Below, one piece after another: positions 13,248 to 18,047 of a stretch of DNA of 18,047 nucleotides. The notes under the pieces are model-generated. The model had not been told where the DNA came from, ran no database searches, and saw nothing but the letters and a program-made list of their open reading frames with translations. The DNA lies in contig JACPLS010000027.1 of the NCBI GenBank assembly GCA_016186375.1, positions 1 through 18,047 on the forward strand. Reading direction: 5' to 3'. Positions within the stretch are counted from its first letter, which is position 1. Each line of letters begins with the position of its first letter. This DNA comes from Candidatus Pacearchaeota archaeon. GTDB taxonomy: Archaea > Nanobdellota > Nanobdellia > Pacearchaeales > GW2011-AR1. Position numbers and translations under genes: made by a program.

Positions 13248-13295
13248 CAAAAAGTCACCGCAGCTTAAAAGCTGCGGTTTTCTAGAGACTTTTTG
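13248..13295. repeat. Nested palindromic element, copy B, entering the kinase gene
   Basis: The same inner hairpin (13258-13277) lies within a different outer stem, CAAAAAGTC (13248-13256) with GACTTTTTG (13287-13295). The palindrome supplies the last codons ('NRSF') and the stop of the 13265-13903 gene. Confidence 0.75.
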
Positions 13296-13903
13296 ACATA
13301 AAATCTAACTTCATCAGTTATTTCTTCTAATGATTTTGAATTTACGTTAATTCTAATTACTGGAATTCCTTTTTTCTCCACATTAAACATAGATTCATCA
13401 AATAAATCTTTCAAACGAGATAAGTAAATCAATCCATCATGTAATTGTTTAAATTTATTATTTCTTTGATTTGAAATTTCTGGTGTTATGTCAAAATAAA
13501 TGAAGGAATTTGGATATGAAAATAGATTTTCTAAAAAGAATTTTAAGGGTTTTTTAGCATGCATTTGCAAACCAGAATTTAAATAAAAATCAAAATAGCA
13601 TAAAGTATCTATTATAGGGTCTCGATCTGAAATTAAAACTCTGGATAATTTTTTTACTTTCTGTTCAAAGAAATAAGGAAACAAATAGGTAAAATATGCT
13701 GCCCCGGTAAAATACTTTAAATTATTGATTTCTCCAAATAATACTAATCTATTAACATATCTTGCGAAAAATCTTGACATTCCTGAAACATTATCTCCGT
13801 GATAACTTAAACGAATTGTGTCAATACCTTCTATTTTTTCAAGGGCATTTACAACAGAGCTTTTTCCAGTATTGTCTAATCCAACTATTGATATTTTATA
13901 CAT
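13265..13903 (-). CDS. Thymidylate-kinase-like P-loop NTPase
   Basis: 212 residues. Walker A 'GLDNTGKSS' (8-16) has the dTMP-kinase form GxDxxGKS, and 'ISDRDPIIDTL' (91-101) matches the 'DR' motif that binds the nucleotide monophosphate. 'FIYFDITPEISNQRNN' fits the 'LDVPPExxxxR' lid region of the family. The likely role is phosphorylation of a nucleoside monophosphate, with dTMP the first guess. The sequence is divergent, and other P-loop kinases acting on small molecules are possible. No signal or membrane segment. ATG 13903 has a TATA box at 25 nt. The final codons come from palindromic copy B, so the ancestral C terminus was probably different. Confidence 0.7.
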   Translation of the reverse strand: MYKISIVGLDNTGKSSVVNALEKIEGIDTIRLSYHGDNVSGMSRFFARYVNRLVLFGEINNLKYFTGAAYFTYLFPYFFEQKVKKLSRVLISDRDPIIDTLCYFDFYLNSGLQMHAKKPLKFFLENLFSYPNSFIYFDITPEISNQRNNKFKQLHDGLIYLSRLKDLFDESMFNVEKKGIPVIRINVNSKSLEEITDEVRFYVKKSLENRSF

Positions 13904-13922
13904 CTTTATAAATTAACAAATC

Positions 13923-13934
13923 AATATATAAATT
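13923..13934 (-). promoter_or_regulatory. TATA box of the kinase-like gene
   Basis: AATTTATATATT on the minus strand, centred 25 nt before ATG 13903. Confidence 0.55.
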
Positions 13935-14012
13935 AAGTTGTATTTAATTTTTATGCAAATCATAAAAATTTCCATATTTTTAACCACTCAAATTGTATAC
14001 TAAATTGAAGAG

Positions 14013-14024
14013 AAATATTTAAAT
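14013..14024 (+). promoter_or_regulatory. TATA box for the 14047 gene
   Basis: AATATTTAAATA, centred about 28 nt before ATG 14047. Confidence 0.5.
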
Positions 14025-14046
14025 ACATCATTTCAATAAAAAAATT

Positions 14047-14247
14047 ATGAATAAATGGACTGAACTTTTATTAGGCCTGATTTTGGTTGTAGGAGTAATT
14101 ATCTTATCTTTCTATTCACAAAGCTGGGGCACCAAATGGAACTTCCTTAGTGCTGCCTGGACAGTTTTGAAGGGTGGAGTTATCTGGTTCATCTTCGCAA
14201 TAGGAATTCTTTTCATTATTCTTGGTATCTCTGATCTGAAAGGATAA
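14047..14247 (+). CDS. Small two-helix membrane protein
   Basis: 66 residues, unrecognised. There are two hydrophobic segments, about 6-24 ('ELLLGLILVVGVIILSFYS') and 43-61 ('GGVIWFIFAIGILFIILGI'), joined by a Trp-rich loop ('WGTKWNFLSAAWTVLKGG') and ending 'SDLKG'. Both ends are probably cytoplasmic. A good TATA box and ATG make it a real gene despite its size. It is followed after 32 nt by another membrane protein that has its own promoter. Confidence 0.7.
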   Translation: MNKWTELLLGLILVVGVIILSFYSQSWGTKWNFLSAAWTVLKGGVIWFIFAIGILFIILGISDLKG

Positions 14248-14250
14248 AAA

Positions 14251-14258
14251 TATTTATA
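14251..14258 (+). promoter_or_regulatory. TATA box for the 14280 gene
   Basis: TATTTATA starts 3 nt after the previous stop, centred 25 nt before ATG 14280. Confidence 0.55.
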
Positions 14259-14279
14259 CTGCTCTTTCCTTCTTTATTT

Positions 14280-14729
14280 ATGATCCAAATAGACACTACA
14301 ATTCTTGCGGCTAATTATAAATTATTCTATATTCTTTTTGCTCTATTAATTTTTCTTGTAATTCTGTCAATTATAGGTTGGATAATTGTCCAAACAAAAA
14401 AAGACAAACCATCAGATGCACCAATAGCATTTCACAAATCTATCTCTTCTCTTATAATGTTAAGAGGTATTGTCTGGCTTGCTCTTTCTTATATAATAAT
14501 TAAACTCTCAATAGTAATAAATCTAACATTTTTAATGTTATTTGGAATAATTATTGGAGTTCTTCTCGGTTTAGGTGAATTAATTCTCTCTATCGGCCTT
14601 TTCACCAAAAAGCCATGGGCAGAATGGATTTTTCATAAAGTCAAACATTTCATCCTCGCACCTGTGACTGATAAAAAAGCTAATGAATTGCCAACTCAAA
14701 CTCTAATTAATAATCAAAACCCTGGCTAG
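14280..14729 (+). CDS. Membrane protein of unknown function, 3-4 helices
   Basis: 149 residues, unrecognised. Hydrophobic segments lie at about 14-39 ('LFYILFALLIFLVILSIIGWIIV'), 59-85 and 86-110 ('LTFLMLFGIIIGVLLGLGELILSIGLF'), with a polar loop 'TKKDKPSDAPIAFHKS' between the first two and a hydrophilic C-terminal tail. 'RGIVWLAL' and 'KPWAEWIF' give a Trp-containing pattern seen in small uncharacterised membrane proteins. The stop codon TAG lies inside CTAG, which also holds the stop of the facing barrel gene, so the two genes converge with a 4-nt overlap. Confidence 0.7.
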   Translation: MIQIDTTILAANYKLFYILFALLIFLVILSIIGWIIVQTKKDKPSDAPIAFHKSISSLIMLRGIVWLALSYIIIKLSIVINLTFLMLFGIIIGVLLGLGELILSIGLFTKKPWAEWIFHKVKHFILAPVTDKKANELPTQTLINNQNPG

Positions 14730-15337
14730 AACTTTATTTCCAAGCCTACACCAACTCCGAGAGAGTCTTTTTTTTGAAATCCATTATATCTTCCTTCCAC
14801 AACAAAGTAAAAATCTTTCTTAATTCGTTTCCCTAATTGAACTTCGGTCACAACATTATTTGGTCTAAAATTATAATCAAAAAAACCACTTATATACATA
14901 TCACCATTTCTAAAGTTCTTGTTGCCATACAAAACCACCTGTGCTCCATCATTTTCTGTTGCAAATGGATAAAACGTCATACCAAAAAACCCATTTTTCA
15001 TAATTTTAGAAAGATTTGGTTCATATGATATACCTAAACGATGTATTCCATTAGGATAAGAAAAATCTCTATTATATTCTCCTGAAATATTAATTCCTTG
15101 CCAAACTGTCTTTGAAAGTTTATATTCGCCATAAGCATTATCAAATTGTGCATTGTCTTCTTTGCTCATGAAAAAATCTGTAAAACCGAAAAATTTAGTT
15201 CCTAAAGGTAAAGTAGGTGCACTCAAAGTTACTGAAGCTGTTGGCATGCCTCTTGTATCATAATAAGAGCTAACTCCTCCAGCAATTTCAGCTCCTATAG
15301 TCTCTTTGGTCAAAACTCCTAATAAAACAAGTGCCAA
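14726..15337 (-). CDS. Porin-like beta-barrel protein
   Basis: 203 residues from TTG 15337. A hydrophobic signal segment ('ALVLLGVLTKETIGA') is followed by about 180 residues of alternating polar/apolar strands: 'GVSSYYDTRGMPTASVTLSAP', 'KFFGFTDFFMS', 'AYGEYKLSKTVWQGINISGEYNRDF', 'GIHRLGISYEPNLS', 'GDMYISGFFDYNF', 'VVTEVQLGKRIKKDFYFVVEGRYNGF' and final 'LGVGVGLEIKF'. The last residue is Phe, as in bacterial outer-membrane barrels. A barrel in an archaeon-like genome is unexpected; it may serve an outer layer or be of bacterial origin. No ATG/GTG precedes the TTG, although a Lys-rich n-region ('KLKTTKKGI') is encoded just upstream in frame. It follows the lipoprotein gene by 20 nt, so probably one operon. 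Confidence 0.68.
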   Translation of the reverse strand: MALVLLGVLTKETIGAEIAGGVSSYYDTRGMPTASVTLSAPTLPLGTKFFGFTDFFMSKEDNAQFDNAYGEYKLSKTVWQGINISGEYNRDFSYPNGIHRLGISYEPNLSKIMKNGFFGMTFYPFATENDGAQVVLYGNKNFRNGDMYISGFFDYNFRPNNVVTEVQLGKRIKKDFYFVVEGRYNGFQKKDSLGVGVGLEIKF

Positions 15338-15357
15338 AATACCTTTCTTTGTTGTTT

Positions 15358-15687
15358 TTAATTTCGTTTTTTATATATATCCGTCCTTATTTTATAAAAA
15401 TCAGAATCATATTTAGGAAAACTATAATCTCCTTCTCTAATTATTTTTTCACCATAAATTTTACTTTCTAATACAATATAATCCAAATGATGATCATTTG
15501 CTAAATCATGAAATTCCGCTTTTTTAAAATAAATATAGGGCGTTACAATGTAAACTGTCTCATTAGAATTAAATCTTTTTTCTACAACGAGTTCTCGCCT
15601 TCTACACCCTGAAAAAGTTAAAATTCCAGCAAGTGCTAAAAGAAATAATCGTTCTTTTATTTTAGTTTTTTCTCCTTTCTTTATCAT
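15358..15687 (-). CDS. Lipoprotein paired with the beta-barrel gene
   Basis: 109 residues. The N-terminal signal 'KERLFLLALAGILTFSGC' ends in a lipobox with Cys 28, giving a protein anchored by lipid after cleavage. The mature part, about 80 residues, is rich in Tyr, Asp and Lys ('VYIVTPYIYFKKAEFHDLANDHHLDYIVLESKIYGEKIIREGDYSFPKYDSDFYKIRTDIYKKRN') and resembles no family I can name. It is first in a probable operon with the barrel and divergent from a TrmB-type regulator. ATG 15687 has a TATA-like box 24 nt upstream. The gene ends in an A6 run (codons AAA AAA), from which a -1 shift would enter the barrel frame. Confidence 0.72.
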   Translation of the reverse strand: MIKKGEKTKIKERLFLLALAGILTFSGCRRRELVVEKRFNSNETVYIVTPYIYFKKAEFHDLANDHHLDYIVLESKIYGEKIIREGDYSFPKYDSDFYKIRTDIYKKRN

Positions 15688-15705
15688 TCTTCCTCATAAG
15701 TTATT

Positions 15706-15716
15706 ACTATATAATT
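15706..15716 (-). promoter_or_regulatory. TATA-like box of the lipoprotein-barrel operon
   Basis: AATTATATAGT on the minus strand, centred 24 nt before ATG 15687. A second AT-rich stretch (15730-15744) lies further upstream. Confidence 0.45.
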
Positions 15717-15745
15717 ACTATAAATAAGATATATTTAAATATTAA

Positions 15746-15763
15746 CTCTCTATTTTTAGAGAG
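15746..15763. promoter_or_regulatory. Palindrome between divergent promoters (candidate operator)
   Basis: CTCTCTATTTTTAGAGAG has perfect 7-bp arms and a TTTT spacer. It lies between the lipoprotein promoter and that of the TrmB-type regulator, about 8 nt from the latter's TATA region. Confidence 0.5.
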
Positions 15764-15771
15764 CTATAGAA

Positions 15772-15783
15772 AAATATAAAAAG
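15772..15783 (+). promoter_or_regulatory. TATA-like box of the TrmB-type gene
   Basis: AAATATAAAAAG, centred about 26 nt before ATG 15804. Confidence 0.5.
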
Positions 15784-15803
15784 ATATAATTCAATAAAAA
15801 AGT

Positions 15804-16517
15804 ATGGATTTTTCAGTTTTAGAAGAACTTGGTTTGAGTAAAGGAGAAATAAAAGTATATCTTGCACTTTTAGAGCAAGGCGTAAGCAAGGTTGGAACAA
15901 TAATTGAAAAAACAGAAATAGCTAGTTCAGCAGTTCATAACTCTCTTCACACTCTATTAAATAAAGGTTTAATCTCTTATATTAAAAAGGGGAAGATTCG
16001 ATATTATCAAGCGTCTCCTCCAAAATATTTAGAAAATTTCTTCAAACAAAAGTTAGAAAGACTAAAAGAAATTCTCCCTATAATTGAAGAAAAACAAAAG
16101 ATAAGAGAAAAACAAGAAGCAGAAGTTTTTGAAGGAATTAAAGGTGTAACTACAATGCTTAACCTTCTCATAGAAGATACTAAAAAAGGAGAAGAATATC
16201 TCTTTTTTGCAACATATATAATTGGTAAAAATAAAGAAATACAAGAATTCTTTGAAAAATACGATTTTAGGCGAAAAGAAAAAGGTCTATATGTAAGGGG
16301 GCTTGCCTTGCCTGAATTAAAACCTCTATTCTTAAATCGAAATAAAATTCTACATATAAAATATCCAAAATTTCCAATTCCAAAAGATGTCAGCATAGTT
16401 AAAGATACAATCTGCCTTATTTCGTGGGGAGAAAGACCAATCGGATTCTTAATACGCTCAAAGCAAATTGCAGAGATGTATAGAAGTTTATTCAATGAAG
16501 TATGGAACAAAACATAA
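15804..16517 (+). CDS. TrmB-family transcriptional regulator
   Basis: 237 residues. Residues 1-75 are the TrmB-type winged helix: 'LEELGLSKGEIKVYLALLEQGVSKVGTIIEKTEIASSAVHNSLHTLLNKGLISYIKKGKIRYYQASPPKYLENFF' includes the family's 'GLSxxExxVYLALL' opening. A helical linker (75-105) suited to dimerisation follows, then 'EAEVFEGIKGVTTMLNLLIEDTKKGEEYLFFA', which starts the PLD-like effector domain usual in TrmB proteins. TrmB members often sense sugars, but short ones like this have unknown ligands. It is divergent from the lipoprotein-barrel pair with a palindrome between, so it may control them and itself (inference). Confidence 0.85.
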   Translation: MDFSVLEELGLSKGEIKVYLALLEQGVSKVGTIIEKTEIASSAVHNSLHTLLNKGLISYIKKGKIRYYQASPPKYLENFFKQKLERLKEILPIIEEKQKIREKQEAEVFEGIKGVTTMLNLLIEDTKKGEEYLFFATYIIGKNKEIQEFFEKYDFRRKEKGLYVRGLALPELKPLFLNRNKILHIKYPKFPIPKDVSIVKDTICLISWGERPIGFLIRSKQIAEMYRSLFNEVWNKT

Positions 16518-16530
16518 TCACCACAATTAA

Positions 16531-16539
16531 TTTATATTT
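16531..16539 (+). promoter_or_regulatory. TATA box of the Nre gene
   Basis: TTTATATTT, centred about 23 nt before ATG 16558. Confidence 0.5.
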
Positions 16540-16557
16540 CATCTAATTAACATTTTA

Positions 16558-17718
16558 ATGCCCTTCTGCAAGATCTGCAACATCTGGAATTGCGACAAAC
16601 ACATGTTTTTCATAGGGAAAACCAGATTAATTAAGAAATTCTCCGGTTCAAGCCCGCCAGAAATTTTCGTGGGAAAGTGGAATTATCCGAATGTTTATAC
16701 AGGAATCCTATCACCAGAAGAACATGGAGACACTTCTCTCCTCTCATCACCAGAAGCATGGCATTCAAATAAACTATCAATCCCACAAATCTTGGAAAAT
16801 AGAAATAAGCTTATCTACGGAAGAACTCAGAGCCATATTAAAAAACATCACTCAAATTTTCTTTCAGTTATGCAAGAAGTAGCCATGACTCAAAAATCAA
16901 TATCTCTGGATTTCCAGTTAAAAAAACCAATAACAAAACAAGAAGAACAAGCTTCTAATGCTCCATTAATATCAAAAGCTGCAGAAGTTTCTTCGGTTCG
17001 CCTCCAGGAAAACCCCTCTGTAAAGCCAAAAATAGATTATTTAGTCAATGATAATGATGCAAAATCCTCAATTGCAATGTTAGAACTCGAAAAAGTTGGA
17101 ATTGGAACTTCATCAATTATCAAGCTCTTATCAGCAGGGCTCCTTGGTCTCAAACATCAGAGGAAATTAGTTCCCACAAGGTGGGCAATCACAGCAACAG
17201 ATGACCTTCTCTCAAAAGAAAAATTGAAATCAATTCGTCAATTTTCAGAATTATCAGAGATTCAAGTCTTCTCCGCTTATTACTTAGGAAACCATTATGA
17301 ATTTCTATTGTTGCCAGAAAAATGGAGTTTTGAAGTTATTGAAATTTCTCTTAAAAACCTTGGCGTCTGGCAAGATTATGAATCCTTCTTCCCAAGAAAA
17401 ATTTATGCAGATAGTGTTACAGGAGCTTATTACGTAAACCGTCTTGCAGTTAGCGAATATCTAGAAAAAATAAAGCGTCAGGCTTCCTGTATAGTTTTCA
17501 GAGAAGTTAGGCAAGAATACTCTTCTCCTCTTGGTGTCGGCATTTTAAGGCAAACATCTAGAGAAGCTTTTTCACAACAACCAAAAAAGTTCAACACTCT
17601 TAATAAAGCCCTAGAAGATATTCAACAAAGATTAAAATTAAAAATTGATAATTTTACATCAAAATCTATATTGCTAAGAAATCATGGAATACAAAAAAAG
17701 CTCGAGAGCTTTTTTTAA
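16558..17718 (+). CDS. Nre family DNA repair protein with C-terminal PIP box
   Basis: 386 residues. The N terminus 'MPFCKICNIWNCDKH' has the zinc-binding set C4, C7, C12, H15. 'SPPEIFVGKWNYPNVYTGILSPEE' (31-54) is the conserved core start of archaeal Nre proteins, followed by the family's 'SPEAWHSNKLSIPQILENRNKLIYGR'. 'LVPTRWAITATDDLLSKEKL' and 'NHYEFLLLPEKWSFEVIE' are further family blocks. The very end, 'QKKLESFF' (379-386), is a PCNA-interacting (PIP) box, Qxx-h-xx-FF. Archaeal Nre proteins act with PCNA in the response to DNA damage; their precise activity is unsettled. The stop overlaps the end of a facing gene remnant by 3 nt. Confidence 0.92.
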   Translation: MPFCKICNIWNCDKHMFFIGKTRLIKKFSGSSPPEIFVGKWNYPNVYTGILSPEEHGDTSLLSSPEAWHSNKLSIPQILENRNKLIYGRTQSHIKKHHSNFLSVMQEVAMTQKSISLDFQLKKPITKQEEQASNAPLISKAAEVSSVRLQENPSVKPKIDYLVNDNDAKSSIAMLELEKVGIGTSSIIKLLSAGLLGLKHQRKLVPTRWAITATDDLLSKEKLKSIRQFSELSEIQVFSAYYLGNHYEFLLLPEKWSFEVIEISLKNLGVWQDYESFFPRKIYADSVTGAYYVNRLAVSEYLEKIKRQASCIVFREVRQEYSSPLGVGILRQTSREAFSQQPKKFNTLNKALEDIQQRLKLKIDNFTSKSILLRNHGIQKKLESFF

Positions 17719-17908
17719 TTAAATTTCACCACATTTCTAATCTTTTCGCCATACTGTTCTCTGCCTGTGTGATATACTACATTCCCACAAATATACTTAT
17801 CAATTGCTCTTCTTTCAAATGGCATTGAGAGGTTACTTTCGTTTTGCTTAAAACCTACTCTAACATATATCTCACAAAAATCAAAACCTTCAGCATCAAA
17901 AGTACATG
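17715..17908 (-). pseudogene. 3' remnant of an unidentified gene
   Basis: A minus-strand frame reads '...TCTFDAEGFDFCEIYVRVGFKQNESNLSMPFERRAIDKYICGNVVYHTGREQYGEKIRNVVKFN' and stops at 17715-17717. It has coding character (balanced charges, no low complexity), but the only ATG leaves 36 residues, and upstream the frame runs into GC-rich hairpins and a transposase end. The most likely reading is a gene whose 5' part was cut off by insertion of the element. The border at about 17908 is estimated. I recognise no family; four cysteines are present in the remaining part. Confidence 0.5.
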
Positions 17909-17965
17909 TGACGTCCTCTGGGGCTTGAAAGCCCCAGCTTCCCGCGCGGTGACGCGCACAAACGT
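17909..17965. mobile_element. Hairpin-bearing right end of an IS200/IS605-like element
   Basis: GC-rich block directly 3' of the transposase stop. It holds two perfect hairpins: TGGGGCTTGAAAGCCCCA (8-bp arms, GA loop) and GCGCGGTGACGCGC (5-bp arms). A GACGTC sequence lies near the outer edge and ACGTC near the inner one. IS200/IS605 transposases recognise subterminal hairpins rather than inverted repeats, which fits. Exact ends are not determinable here. Confidence 0.5.
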
Positions 17966-18046
17966 CTACTTAATTATCCAAACTGTTCCGTGATGCGCGT
18001 CTTGATTTCGCACATAGTCATTAGCTCTTTCAACGCTGATAAAGCC
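17966..18046 (-). CDS. tnpA: IS200/IS605-type transposase (Y1 HUH), C-terminal end
   Basis: The last 26 residues before a TAG include 'GFISVERANDYVRNQDAHHG'. The 'YVRNQxxHH' pattern matches the final helix of IS200-like and REP-associated Y1 transposases ('YIxNQEEHH' in many). These enzymes cut and join single-stranded DNA at hairpins with one catalytic tyrosine; that residue and the HUH motif lie outside the window. The short length limits certainty, but the hairpins downstream support it. Confidence 0.6.
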   Translation of the reverse strand, partial: GFISVERANDYVRNQDAHHGTVWIIK

Positions 18047-18047
18047 G

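Noticed and set aside
13196..13280. Two 25-nt palindromic repeats separated by 35 bp look like a two-repeat CRISPR array
   Set aside because: Only two copies, the second lies in a coding 3' end, the flanks pair to form outer stems, and no cas gene is present.
16007..16510. 167-codon minus-strand ORF inside the TrmB-type gene
   Set aside because: Ser/Phe/Ile-rich mirror translation of a well-supported regulator gene.

Overview
The window looks archaeal and most like a small-genome DPANN lineage (Woesearchaeota or Pacearchaeota type). It carries an archaeal Sec61-beta, deoxyhypusine synthase, an Nre family repair protein with a C-terminal PCNA-binding box, a TrmB regulator and a cis-prenyltransferase. 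The DNA is AT-rich. Most genes have a TATA-like box centred about 23-28 nt before the chosen ATG, which points to leaderless transcripts. The secreted proteins carry a 'TGNVV' stretch and a Cys-rich module that I associate with DPANN exported proteins. The placement is inference from gene content; no rRNA or tRNA was seen.

Layout. 1-2200: end of a PIN-domain gene, an unrecognised alpha/beta protein, an endonuclease III without its iron-sulfur cluster, and a VapBC module with its own palindrome. 2230-2470: no gene, but three hairpins in a row. 2471-4886: a YjdF/DUF2238 membrane protein, Sec61-beta and deoxyhypusine synthase. 5022-7965: an unrecognised soluble protein with a GC-rich tail, then a two-gene operon of a DHH phosphoesterase and an acylphosphatase/undecaprenyl-diphosphate synthase fusion. 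8112-10354: a large secreted beta-helix protein, then a 30-codon ORF coupled to a wHTH-nucleotidyltransferase under a promoter framed by two identical palindromic sites. 10417-13903: a membrane protein joining a cytoplasmic winged helix to an external beta-propeller, a 190-bp block of strong palindromes, and a thymidylate-kinase-like P-loop protein. 14047-15687: two small membrane proteins, then a lipoprotein and a porin-like beta-barrel. 15804-17718: a TrmB-type regulator divergent from the lipoprotein, and Nre. 17715-18047: a gene remnant cut by the 3' end of an IS200/IS605-like transposase with GC-rich hairpins.

How it fits together. Housekeeping functions (translation-factor modification, protein export, lipid carrier synthesis, DNA repair) alternate with accessory units: PIN and nucleotidyltransferase modules with built-in operators, surface proteins, and palindromic elements. 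The palindromes are the most unusual feature. They lie between genes, at gene 3' ends, and once inside a coding linker. An HUH-type transposase end sits in the same window, so a REP/RAYT-like relationship is worth testing.
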